Part shown: piece by piece, positions 1 through 8,869 of the stretch
How positions within the stretch are numbered: position 1 is the first letter of the stretch
How the letters are laid out: every line of letters begins with the position of its first letter
Notes under the pieces: generated by a model
Seen by the model: only the letters and a program-made list of their open reading frames with translations
Told to the model about the DNA's origin: nothing
The model's database searches: none
Assembly: GCF_011378855.1 (NCBI RefSeq)
Contig: NZ_WTLB01000010.1
Location: 1 to 64,000 of the forward strand
Source: Pseudoalteromonas sp. Z1A8
GTDB taxonomy: Bacteria; Pseudomonadota; Gammaproteobacteria; Enterobacterales; Alteromonadaceae
Length of the DNA: 64,000 nucleotides
Reading direction: 5' to 3'
Translations under genes and position numbers: made by a program

Positions 1-110
1 TCGCTACCTAAGTAGGTTGGCTGTTAGAACTCAATCTGTACGAGTGCCCACACAGATGATTGCTTTATATTGTTAAAGAACGTCTCGAGTCGCTTTAGCG
101 TCTCAAGGGA
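1..110 (-). other. rRNA operon leader (5' of a 16S gene outside the window)
   Basis: Read on the minus strand, this is the transcribed leader of an rRNA operon whose 16S gene would begin left of position 1. It follows two strong stringent-type promoters and contains a boxA antitermination site followed by a conserved leader stretch. No part of mature 16S rRNA can be recognised here. The assignment rests on the promoter-boxA arrangement typical of gammaproteobacterial rrn operons. Confidence 0.8.
70..82 (-). promoter_or_regulatory. rrn boxA antitermination site
   Basis: The minus strand reads CGTTCTTTAACAA, which matches the E. coli rrn boxA (TGCTCTTTAACAA) except at its 5' end. BoxA binds NusB/NusE and makes RNA polymerase resistant to Rho on rRNA operons. 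It sits about 30 bases downstream of the predicted P2 start, where such a site is expected. Confidence 0.8.
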
Positions 111-115
111 TGCGA

Positions 116-143
116 ATAATACACCCTTTATTTTTCGAGTCAA
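116..143 (-). promoter_or_regulatory. rrn promoter P2
   Basis: On the minus strand a -35 TTGACT (138-143) and a -10 TATTAT (116-121) are separated by 16 bases. This is the promoter nearer the 16S gene and lies just upstream of the boxA leader. Confidence 0.75.
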
Positions 144-255
144 CACTTAGTTTTAAACTTTCTTTTTAGAAGATTCAAAACCAAAGTTTTATTTAACTCT
201 CTGAGGTAGTTCGTGCCTTGCTATGCTTCGGCGTTTCCCGTCTCAGTGGGGTCGC

Positions 256-283
256 ATTATAGGGAGATCCGAGCGGGGGTCAA
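256..283 (-). promoter_or_regulatory. rrn promoter P1
   Basis: On the minus strand a -35 TTGACC (278-283) and a perfect -10 TATAAT (256-261) are separated by 16 bases. A GC-rich discriminator (GCGACCCC) follows, as is typical of ppGpp-sensitive rRNA promoters. The A/T-rich stretch upstream of the -35 could serve as an UP element. Confidence 0.8.
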
Positions 284-437
284 TGTTTTATTTCAGCTTT
301 TTGACAATTAAATGAATTTAGTATGAAAGCTATACAAATAAAGGGTTGCGAGGCTTTTTGTGCCTATTAAACAACCAATGTATGAGCGACAAAACTATGT
401 GCATACATAAAATTATACTATTTGGCTCTGTTAGGTT

Positions 438-467
438 AAGCCAACTAAAGTTAGTCAGTTGGCTTTT
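438..467. terminator. Hairpin downstream of the TonB receptor gene
   Basis: AAGCCAACT (438-446) pairs perfectly with AGTTGGCTT (457-465) 28 bases past the receptor stop codon. The short T-run follows in the plus direction, so it is not a classic terminator for the minus-strand receptor gene. It separates that gene from the rRNA promoters. Confidence 0.4.
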
Positions 468-492
468 GATAAAATATTGCGTATGTCGTTAA

Positions 493-3420
493 TTAAAAGC
501 TGTAATTAAAGCCTGCGTAATAGCGCCGACCCGAATAGCTCGAGTTAAGTAATCGTGCATCTGTATCATCACCTAAGCGCGTTACCGATTCCGACTTAGT
601 TAAATTAATAACAGCAGCTGTTAAGCTTAGCCCTTCATACAAATTAACCGATGCATTAACGTCAACTTGCTCGTACGGATCTTGATATACATTTAAACCA
701 CTATTAAGGCCTAATACTGTCTCCCCTCGTTTGTTATAAGAAGCGCGCACATTAAAAGCGTCACCTTCATAATAAACAGAAGTGTTGTACTGATACTTTG
801 CACTACCTATTAATGCCGACTGACCAAACTCTTCACCATTTACAGTTACATCTGCTTTGTTAGTTTTGTTATAGGTGTAGTTTGCGTAAAAGCCAAAACC
901 ATTATCAAAAGCATGCTGGATAAATACTTCCGCGCCTTTAGATACCGCATCGGTACCATTACCTACAGTGCTGTACGGGGCTATATTAATAATACCGGCA
1001 TCCACTATGTTATTTTTACCGGCAAAACTTTGCTCTACATCTATTACCAGTGGCACAACAAAGTTATCTACTTTTTTATGAAAAAGCGCCATTCCAATAG
1101 CAGAACCCTCGCTATAATAATACTCAATAGATAAATCTGCTTGAACTGATTCAAATGGTTTCAAGTTTTTATTACCGCCACTACCGCTAAAACCAGGCAA
1201 TTCATTAAATGCAGCTCTATCATCGGCCCATTCATCCGATACAAATGTAATACGCTGCTGCGCACCTAAATCGCTGTAATCAGGACGAGACATGACTTTT
1301 GCTATTGCCCCACGTATAACTAAATCGTCGGTTGCATCCCACGCTATATTAAAGCTCGGTAGTATTTGAGTGTCTTTGTTTTGCTGAGTGACTAACTGAT
1401 AGTCTTCTACAAAGCGTGCGTCACCTGTTTCTGGCTCACCTGTTACATCGTTTGTGTGATCTAATTGGTAGGTATATAAGTCGGTAGATGAAGTAAATGT
1501 TTTAGTTTGCACAACACGCACGCCCAAATTACCTCTTACTTCACTAAACTCAAAATCGCCTTGAATATAAAAAGCAGATATTTTTTCTTCAATGTCGTAA
1601 ACAAAGTTATCTTCAATACGTGTATAAGGAACATAGTTAGCAGTGACCATATCGCGGTATTTATCCCAATCGATACTTGGCATTTGGTTTATATTAAAAC
1701 CACCAGCAATATTACTCTCACTCGTAAATACATTTTGAGCCAAAGGCATTCCACCATTCCACTGGTAGCTATCAAAACGCGTAATACCTTGCTCGCTTGC
1801 TTCCCCTGCAGCTATATCAAAATTAGGATCTAAAAAGAAGGTATTGCCAGTTTCACGATGAAGCGTGGAGTTACGGTATTTAATACCTGTTCTAATCGTT
1901 TTTAAAAAGCCCCAATCAACATAAAAATCCACATCAGCTTGGTAATAATCCTCTTCTAATTCACTACGTACAAAACTCGAATTTGATGAACCCGCATCAC
2001 GACCGCCTCCAATACCATTTTGTAAGTTAGTTAATGTATTAGGGTCGATATTAAGTGATACATTATTTTGGTTCAGTGACCAGCCAGCAGTTTGAGAAGC
2101 ATTTTGTAGAGTAGAGGCGTTTTCGCCGGCGTTTGAACTTTTATATGCAGCCTCCCAGCTTTCTTCTGGCCCTCCTTCTGATTTTGTATTACCCACAACA
2201 AAACGCGCTTTAAAATTATCGCCTTCATAAGTTAAATTAAAATCAAAGGTATCTGAAGTAGATTCTTCACGTACATAACTGCCGCGCATCCACGGAAACT
2301 GCATATCACTTTCAATACCGCTTGCCATCGCATCGTATTGCATACCAGTGACAATAGTGCCCGACTCATCAAGATTTACATCAGTTAAAAAATCAGAATT
2401 TAAAGACCACTCAGGTATATCAATCACAGATTCTGTTCTGTCTTGCCCGAGCGTAAAGCCAAAGTAATTAAATCCAAGTTCTAAACGATTTGTTGGTCGC
2501 CATTGCGTACTAAATTGAATTCCTTCGCGCTCACGTTTTTCGTTAAGAACTGAACCTCGCACAACTTGTGGAAACCAAACGCCATCGTAACTGTTGCCAT
2601 TTGCATCATTAATAGTATCCCAGCCGTTATTGTTATCAACTGCGTTACTGTTTATATCTGTAGGTTGCCCACCGCCCGTATAGCGCCATACATTTGCATC
2701 AGTTCCGCCCGAAAGTGTTCTGTTTGTTCTTACCTGATAGGTATAGCCAACTAATACACCAAAGTTTTCGTCGTCGTTTTTCCATGAATATAAACCCGTA
2801 AACTGCGGTTCGTACTCTTTTGTAACATCAGCGTAAGTACTCTCTACATTGAATACACCTGAGTTTGCATCCATACTCAAAGGTTTTCGGCTATGCATTA
2901 ATACAGTACCACCAACCCCACCTTCATCTAAGCGTGCCTCTGGCGACTTATAAACTTCTACACTTTCAATCATCGAAGACGGTAACAAAGCATAATCAAA
3001 TGAACGCGAAGGTTCACCCGGGGAAGACGCAATAAAATTACCATTAAGCTGTGTAAAAGTAAGTTCTGATGATAAACCACGAATACTGACTGACGAACCT
3101 TCCCCACCATCACGCTCAATTACCACACCGGGTACACGCTGAAGAGAGTCTGCTACATTTTTATCAGGGAATTTTCCAATATCTTCAGCGGTAATTGCAT
3201 CAACCACAGAGCCTGACATACGTTTTACATCTAAGTTTTCGGCCATGCTTGAACGGATACCACGTACTTCTATTACTTCTATATCTTTTGTATGCTGCGA
3301 GCTTTCGTTTTCTTGCGCTGCAAAAGCGTACGTAGAACCCAAAGCAGAAAAAATTGATACATAAAGTGACGACTTACACAATTTTGAAAAAGGAAAAGAG
3401 TTTATACTTGTTGCTATCAT
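493..3420 (-). CDS. TonB-dependent receptor (TIGR01782-like)
   Basis: Outer-membrane active transporter of 975 residues. A signal peptide occupies about residues 1-34 and ends in AFA before AQE. A TonB-box-like segment (EVIEVRG) follows, then a plug domain with the typical KNVADSLQRVPGV and VSIRGLSS patterns, then a long beta-barrel ending in an aromatic residue (NYSF). The long extracellular insertions and the plug match the TonB-Xanth-Caul class, which in marine bacteria often imports oligosaccharides. The substrate cannot be read from the sequence. The gene stands alone and converges on nothing; the 610 bases upstream carry its promoter region. No carbohydrate-degrading neighbour supports a specific substrate. 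Confidence 0.9.
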   Translation of the reverse strand: MIATSINSFPFSKLCKSSLYVSIFSALGSTYAFAAQENESSQHTKDIEVIEVRGIRSSMAENLDVKRMSGSVVDAITAEDIGKFPDKNVADSLQRVPGVVIERDGGEGSSVSIRGLSSELTFTQLNGNFIASSPGEPSRSFDYALLPSSMIESVEVYKSPEARLDEGGVGGTVLMHSRKPLSMDANSGVFNVESTYADVTKEYEPQFTGLYSWKNDDENFGVLVGYTYQVRTNRTLSGGTDANVWRYTGGGQPTDINSNAVDNNNGWDTINDANGNSYDGVWFPQVVRGSVLNEKREREGIQFSTQWRPTNRLELGFNYFGFTLGQDRTESVIDIPEWSLNSDFLTDVNLDESGTIVTGMQYDAMASGIESDMQFPWMRGSYVREESTSDTFDFNLTYEGDNFKARFVVGNTKSEGGPEESWEAAYKSSNAGENASTLQNASQTAGWSLNQNNVSLNIDPNTLTNLQNGIGGGRDAGSSNSSFVRSELEEDYYQADVDFYVDWGFLKTIRTGIKYRNSTLHRETGNTFFLDPNFDIAAGEASEQGITRFDSYQWNGGMPLAQNVFTSESNIAGGFNINQMPSIDWDKYRDMVTANYVPYTRIEDNFVYDIEEKISAFYIQGDFEFSEVRGNLGVRVVQTKTFTSSTDLYTYQLDHTNDVTGEPETGDARFVEDYQLVTQQNKDTQILPSFNIAWDATDDLVIRGAIAKVMSRPDYSDLGAQQRITFVSDEWADDRAAFNELPGFSGSGGNKNLKPFESVQADLSIEYYYSEGSAIGMALFHKKVDNFVVPLVIDVEQSFAGKNNIVDAGIINIAPYSTVGNGTDAVSKGAEVFIQHAFDNGFGFYANYTYNKTNKADVTVNGEEFGQSALIGSAKYQYNTSVYYEGDAFNVRASYNKRGETVLGLNSGLNVYQDPYEQVDVNASVNLYEGLSLTAAVINLTKSESVTRLGDDTDARLLNSSYSGRRYYAGFNYSF

Positions 3421-3757
3421 GTGAGAGGCTGTTCCATTTAAATCTGCTCGTAAAGCTAAAGCGAGAAGTTAGTCCTTTTACGCAAATTATTTACGTAATG
3501 GCAAAAATTGCAGCCAATTTTACACAGCCAAACTTAACCGTTTGTTAACCAACAATATTAAATTAAATAAATGTCTCATTTAATAGTATAAATACCCATC
3601 AAATAAAAGTTAAAACCTTACATATACAATATCTAATCGGACGCTAAAAGAGTGTAATGCCTTAATTTGTTGTAGCTGATCTTAGCTTCTCTTCCTATGT
3701 TCGCATTTACACTGGCTATAAAACATTTGCTGAAAAGCCAAAAATAGTAATGTCGCT

Positions 3758-3800
3758 ACTATAACTATAACTATAACTATAACTATAACTATAACTATAA
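3758..3800. repeat. Hexanucleotide tandem repeat (ATAACT)n
   Basis: Six exact ATAACT units with partial units on both sides give 43 bases of uninterrupted 6-bp repeat. It lies in the 610-base gap (3421-4030) between the metallophosphatase and the TonB receptor, about 340 bases upstream of the receptor start. I see no gene or other convincing structure in the rest of that gap. Confidence 0.9.
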
Positions 3801-4030
3801 TCATATTCAGTTTGCCCGAATACAAACTCTCCTGCGGTCACTTTTTTACAAAAATAACGAAAAGCGGATGCACCAGTGCCGGTTTTCAAAGCGCTTTGTA
3901 CGGCTTAGTAACGTAATTACAGTGCACAAATCATAAGAGTGTAAAAACAAAGGGGTATTATTAGGTGTGGTAGTCAGCAGCTTACATTTTAAAACAAAGC
4001 TGCCGGATGATAATTAAAAAGTTGAAGACT

Positions 4031-4744
4031 TTAAAGAGTAAATGACTTTTCAAGCGTAGTAATAACGTCTGAAAGCTCAAGCAATGTCGGCTTTCCACCG
4101 TGATAGTTAGTATCTATATGGTAACTATTGCCAACCCAGAAAGGTGCTTTAGTTGAGTTATGTCCATGTATTGAAAAGTCGACTCCATGACTTTCAACTA
4201 CCTTATTTTGTTTAACTACTTCGCGATCCCACAATAAAGATTGCACAATCACTGATTTATCATCAGGGTAATTTGCCCAATTCCACGATTGCGGAAATGT
4301 ATGAGACAACCCAATTTTATAACCACGATACTCAAGTACTATCGAAAGAGGTTTAGTTAGTAACTCATCACACATAACATCGAGCTTTTCACTCGATACA
4401 TACTTATGCCAATTGCCACCATTGTCCGTCCATAATTTAAAAGCCGCTTTATCATTACTTAATAATGACTCCAACATTAAATGCTCATGATTACCTAATA
4501 TCAAATATGCCTTAATTTCGTGTAAGTACGTAAATAAATCATATGTTTTATCCCCACGATCAATAAAATCACCTAAACAAAATAAAGTGTCGCTTTGCGG
4601 GTTAAAATTTACGTTATTAAGTGCGCTTTTTAACGCTGGTAAATCACCATCAAGATCGCCAATTACAAATACTCGGCACTTATCATTTATGAATACGGCT
4701 TGTTTTGAAGATACAGCCTGAATAGCGTTAACACCTATATGCAA
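4031..4744 (-). CDS. PPP-type metallophosphatase
   Basis: A 237-residue member of the calcineurin-like metallophosphoesterase family, closest in layout to phage lambda phosphatase / PrpA-type serine-threonine phosphatases. The three metal-binding blocks are in order: GDLDGD near residue 29, GDFIDRG near residue 58 and GNHE near residue 85, with a later GHN near residue 194. The first block is normally GDxHG, and here the histidine is replaced by Asp, which removes one usual metal ligand. Substrate unknown; candidates are phosphoproteins or dinucleotide polyphosphates. It is monocistronic, with no clear partner. Confidence 0.8.
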   Translation of the reverse strand: MHIGVNAIQAVSSKQAVFINDKCRVFVIGDLDGDLPALKSALNNVNFNPQSDTLFCLGDFIDRGDKTYDLFTYLHEIKAYLILGNHEHLMLESLLSNDKAAFKLWTDNGGNWHKYVSSEKLDVMCDELLTKPLSIVLEYRGYKIGLSHTFPQSWNWANYPDDKSVIVQSLLWDREVVKQNKVVESHGVDFSIHGHNSTKAPFWVGNSYHIDTNYHGGKPTLLELSDVITTLEKSFTL

Positions 4745-4962
4745 AATAGACTCCTATATAATGCAATCTAAAACTTAGATTAATACTTGAGTTTTTAAAG
4801 CTTTAAGGTAACACAATATTATCGATAATTAATGAAGGTTATAAAATTTGATTGAAACTAAAAATGCATGACAGCGGACTTTAGCTACAAGCTAATTGAG
4901 CTTTGTTGAGTAATATTTTTAGCTTATAGTAAGAAGTTAACTGCTAATACCTAGGCAAGCTA

Positions 4963-5208
4963 TTAGCTAGTTAACAGCACATATTTATCAGCCAGTTCAT
5001 CTAAGCTTTCACGCTTATTGGGATCGGGCTTTATGCAGTCAATAGGGCAAACACTTACACAAGTAGGTTTATCGTAATGCCCTACACACTCAGTACATTT
5101 ACTAGCATCAATTTGATATATTTTAGCTCCCATATAAATAGCCTCATTAGGGCATTCAGGATCGCACATGTCGCAGTTAATGCACTTACTATTTATGAGT
5201 AAAGCCAC
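4963..5208 (-). CDS. 2[4Fe-4S] ferredoxin, YfhL family
   Basis: An 81-residue ferredoxin with two cluster-binding motifs. The first is CINCDMCDPECP near residues 9-20. The second begins CTECVGHYDKPTC and ends with CP, the spaced form typical of YfhL. It transfers single electrons in the cytoplasm; the partner enzyme is not evident from the neighbours. Length is close to E. coli YfhL (86 residues). It is the last core-type gene before the accessory block. Confidence 0.88.
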   Translation of the reverse strand: MALLINSKCINCDMCDPECPNEAIYMGAKIYQIDASKCTECVGHYDKPTCVSVCPIDCIKPDPNKRESLDELADKYVLLTS

Positions 5209-5407
5209 TTATAAGCCTCTTAAATTAAAATCATTATTAAACATATAGATAGCGTTAAATGAAATGTTTTTTGACTACTTTTAATACAAGCCCAGTTCAA
5301 TAATAAACCTTTATTTTTCTTTAAATCGTAGCACACATTCGTAACACACCATTTTATTTTTAGGTGTAAATTGCAGCCACGAATTATGCCTATTTTTCTC
5401 TGTTGCT

Positions 5408-7141
5408 TTGTTGATCTCAATCAATAAAAATCGCCGCAAGGCCTTTATTTATATAGGTTATTACAAAGTGAAGCACTCTTTATCAACGCTTACCAAAGTT
5501 CAATACACGAAAGCAAAACTAGAATGGAACCAGCTCAAACCTCCATTTTCTATGCAGCACATAAATCGGTGTGCTACGCTGGCTCAAAACATCATATTTT
5601 TTGAAGAAAAAAGTGCAGATAAACAAGCCCTTAGACCTAATCGGACTAAAAGATTATCGAAATACGAAGCACAACACCATATTCGACTAATTTTCACCAA
5701 ATCTGGTACAGCCATTTTCTATTCCAATTTCCCTAAATCATCTGGCATAGCGAATACTAAATTGGGTGAAGCACCTGAATTAACAATAGCAAAAGCACGT
5801 AAGCTTACTGATCAAATGAAGTATGGCGTTTTAAATAATCATAATATTAAAACAGTGTTTGATGCTTATGAACAAAGCTTGATAGAGCGCCATAACACCG
5901 CACCTACCAAATTTGCAGCTTCATCGCTCAGAACATATCAATGCAGAATAAAAAAACTCAGGCATCACTTCCCGCTTAAGAGAGCGTTCCAGTCTCTTAC
6001 AGCTGGAGAGTTAGAAAAGATTGTAGATATAATTATCAAGGCAGAGTCCAATAACCAAGCAATCGAACTTTTTGCACAAATTAGAAGAGTATGGCGATTT
6101 GCCAAAAACAAATTTAACTCAGGTAAAAACCCAGCTGCTGATATCGATGACTTTTACGTATCTGACCGTGTAGAAAGCCCTCGTCCTTGCCAAGTTTATA
6201 CAGACTTAGATTCGATAGCTGAATTATGGATAAATCTAGCATCGGCCCCAAATGTACATCAAAAAAATGCTGCTCGATTTATGATATTAACAGGCATACG
6301 CCCTATCAACATTCCACAAATGAAGTGGGGCTGGCTCAATAGTATCGATTTCCCAACCTTAATTACCTTTCCGGCATCTGTTGTCGGAGTTCGTGGAGAA
6401 ATGAAAAACCAAAAAGAATATAAGCTGCCATTAACCAAGGCCATGCGCGCCATTATTTTAGAGCAGAGAGCCTGGATGGAAAATGCATTACCCAACTGTA
6501 ACCCTGATCATATATTTCTTCAGCCTCGCGATCTTAACAAACCATTTGCTAAAAGGTCGCTGGATAAAATCATTAAAGATTACTCACCTGTTGATGCAGT
6601 AAAAGGAGATAAAAGAAATATTGTAATGAAAGGATCTGCAGGTGCATTTTGCACAATGTGCCGAAGCTTTTTTAAATCCAACGCAAAAGCGATTATGGTT
6701 GCCAACGGCTATCATTTTAAACACGCAGAGGAACTCACCAGACTCGCGCTTCATCACCTCAGAAAAGAGGACGATCCAAACGGCTTGAATTATGATAAAT
6801 CTGAAGAGCTATTTGGCACTTCAACAAAGCTAAAATTTAATGTATTCAAAATTCATGAAGCCAGTATTTTAAAAAGAGCGAAAGAGCTTGAAAATCAGCA
6901 GTTAAGACTTACAGGAATGCAGAGTAAACAGGCTAGCAATCTAGAAGAAAACAACCAAAAGAAAGCCCTGAGAGATAGGATTAAAGCACATCTAGTTTAC
7001 AAGCGCGGTTATGTAAACTTCATTAATCAGCCACTTGGTGATACGGGCAGAGTAACAAAAGATTTGATCTTAACCGAAGAAGGAAGAGCTGTCGTTGAGA
7101 AATATTTAAATGACCAAGAGGGTAAAGAAAAAATTAATTAA
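5408..7141 (+). CDS. Tyrosine recombinase-like protein, first of a tandem pair
   Basis: The open frame is 577 codons from a TTG; a GTG near 5468 aligns better with the start of the paralogue at 7265 and may be the true start. The C-terminal half has tyrosine recombinase features: LTGIRP (catalytic Arg), a KNQKEYKLPLT hairpin with the likely catalytic Lys, CRSFFKS as box II Arg, LALHH, and a candidate nucleophile in LNYDKS. The His normally three residues before the box II Arg appears to be Thr. It shares blocks with the next gene (GxMKNQKE, KGSAGAF, RLSKY), so the two arose by duplication. It probably handles site-specific recombination of this accessory block, but no attachment site was found. 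Confidence 0.7.
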   Translation: MLISINKNRRKAFIYIGYYKVKHSLSTLTKVQYTKAKLEWNQLKPPFSMQHINRCATLAQNIIFFEEKSADKQALRPNRTKRLSKYEAQHHIRLIFTKSGTAIFYSNFPKSSGIANTKLGEAPELTIAKARKLTDQMKYGVLNNHNIKTVFDAYEQSLIERHNTAPTKFAASSLRTYQCRIKKLRHHFPLKRAFQSLTAGELEKIVDIIIKAESNNQAIELFAQIRRVWRFAKNKFNSGKNPAADIDDFYVSDRVESPRPCQVYTDLDSIAELWINLASAPNVHQKNAARFMILTGIRPINIPQMKWGWLNSIDFPTLITFPASVVGVRGEMKNQKEYKLPLTKAMRAIILEQRAWMENALPNCNPDHIFLQPRDLNKPFAKRSLDKIIKDYSPVDAVKGDKRNIVMKGSAGAFCTMCRSFFKSNAKAIMVANGYHFKHAEELTRLALHHLRKEDDPNGLNYDKSEELFGTSTKLKFNVFKIHEASILKRAKELENQQLRLTGMQSKQASNLEENNQKKALRDRIKAHLVYKRGYVNFINQPLGDTGRVTKDLILTEEGRAVVEKYLNDQEGKEKIN

Positions 7142-7264
7142 AAAAAGTTTAATTTCGACTTACCAAAGTTTTTGTAAAAAAAATTATTTTCATATCATTG
7201 CCTTATTAGAGCGATACCTCATCAGTTATTTGATGATTTTAACTTTTTTAAGGCTTATGTATTA

Positions 7265-8827
7265 ATGGCAACACCAGTATTAAATTCAATAAAAGCATGT
7301 GAGGTCACGATTGAAAGTCGTGATCTTTGCATGGCTGAATTTAATGCATTTAAGCCACCGTACAATGACGAGTCAATGGAAGAGCTAGCCAGTCTTGCGA
7401 CTATTATATTATCGCAGGATAAAGGAAGAAGGCTTTCAAAATATCAGCTTAAAGATCAAATAAGAATTGTGTTCCAGCATGATGGCATTATTAAATTTTT
7501 TACTCATTTTAAAAAAGTACATGGCATAAAAAACACAAAGATTGGTGATTCAAATAATATGAGTTTTTCAGCAGCGAAATTAAAAGCGGCCGAAATATAC
7601 AAAAAGAACACCTCTAATTACACATTCGAATTTGTAGTGAATAAACAAATAGAAAACTTTCAGGCAATTAATAAACATAGCCCTAGCAAGTTAGCTAGCA
7701 CCACAGTAACCACATATACCTCTTACCTTAATGCAATTCAAAATGCATTTGGTAAAAATACGTTATTTCAGACTATTACGCCTGAGATAATAGAAGCAAC
7801 GCTTGACCAACTACTAACAGAGAAAAGTGGCCCGCATGTGGCTAAGCTATTCGAGCAAATGAAAAAGCTGTGGGTGTTTGCGAAAAATAAATATAATAAT
7901 GGCTATAATCCATTCCTAGAAGTAGATAAAAATTATATATCTTCTCGAACGGCGAAGCCTATTCCTTGTAAGGCATATACTGATATATCTCTAATTTCTC
8001 AGCTATACATAAACCTAAAAACAGCTAAAAATAATACATTAATAAATGCCGTACTACTGATGATGTTTACTGGGCTAAGGCCCATAAATATTTGTAATCT
8101 GCGTCTGTCGTATATAGATGATTTAGATAACCCTAAATTTTTAACGTTTCCTGAAACAACCCATACCACTCGCGGTGCTATGAAAAACCAAAAAGAGTTT
8201 AAAATACAACTCACACCCGAGATGAAAAAAGCAATACAGCAAGAGTTAAAATTAAACCCAGACATAGACCGCACCTACTTATTTTGCAAGGTTAAAGACC
8301 ACTCAAAACCCATTAGTAAAGAGAGTTTAAACCGAACTCTTAAATATCATGCGCCAAAAGACATGGTAGCGGCCCCGCGAGATAACATAAATATAAAAGG
8401 CTCAGCCGGAGCATTTCCAACACTACTTCGCAGCTTCTTAAAGTCACATATGAAAGAAGTGCTAACTAAAAAAATTGGGTCATCAACAATTGCTGAAATT
8501 GAGTCTAAAAAAATGCTTCATCACTCAGTATCAGATCACGATCCGATGAGTAAACATTATGACCACTCGAATAAAATATATAACACTGATATTAGGGCAC
8601 TTTATAAAAACTTTTCCCTATTTGAGAAAGAAATACTTAAAGAAGTAAAAATACAGAATAAAACAAGAAAAAGAACAACACAAAATTCATTTTTTAAATT
8701 TGATTATTCAAATAAATTTATCGTCAAAGTAAAAAGTACACTAAGTGCTTATTCAAGCATTTGGAGTGGTATGATTAAGCAATCACTAAAGCTTAAAAGG
8801 AGCCGCCCTTTGCAAATATTAGAGTAG
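7265..8827 (+). CDS. Tyrosine recombinase-like protein, second of a tandem pair
   Basis: A 520-residue paralogue of the preceding protein, starting at an ATG 123 bases after its stop. Conserved points are FTGLRP (catalytic Arg), GAMKNQKEFKIQLT (likely Lys), LLRSFLKS (box II Arg, again with Thr instead of the preceding His), MLHHS, and HYDHS as the candidate Tyr. The N-terminal third matches the paralogue from the FKPPY block on, so a common SAM-like core-binding domain is likely. Paired related recombinases can act as a heteromeric integrase; this is inference. It converges on the ftsZ-like gene with a 42-base gap. Confidence 0.7.
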   Translation: MATPVLNSIKACEVTIESRDLCMAEFNAFKPPYNDESMEELASLATIILSQDKGRRLSKYQLKDQIRIVFQHDGIIKFFTHFKKVHGIKNTKIGDSNNMSFSAAKLKAAEIYKKNTSNYTFEFVVNKQIENFQAINKHSPSKLASTTVTTYTSYLNAIQNAFGKNTLFQTITPEIIEATLDQLLTEKSGPHVAKLFEQMKKLWVFAKNKYNNGYNPFLEVDKNYISSRTAKPIPCKAYTDISLISQLYINLKTAKNNTLINAVLLMMFTGLRPINICNLRLSYIDDLDNPKFLTFPETTHTTRGAMKNQKEFKIQLTPEMKKAIQQELKLNPDIDRTYLFCKVKDHSKPISKESLNRTLKYHAPKDMVAAPRDNINIKGSAGAFPTLLRSFLKSHMKEVLTKKIGSSTIAEIESKKMLHHSVSDHDPMSKHYDHSNKIYNTDIRALYKNFSLFEKEILKEVKIQNKTRKRTTQNSFFKFDYSNKFIVKVKSTLSAYSSIWSGMIKQSLKLKRSRPLQILE

Positions 8828-8869
8828 CGCTTATATATAGCTGTACAGCGTTGTCGTTATTTACAAAAC

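Noticed and set aside
1-110. Possible start of a 16S rRNA gene
   Set aside because: Only leader sequence with boxA is seen; the mature 16S 5' end is not reached within the window.
5220-5420. 66-codon minus-strand frame upstream of the first recombinase gene
   Set aside because: No ribosome site, no recognisable domain, and it overlaps the start region of the plus-strand recombinase gene; composition looks like noise from A+T-rich DNA.
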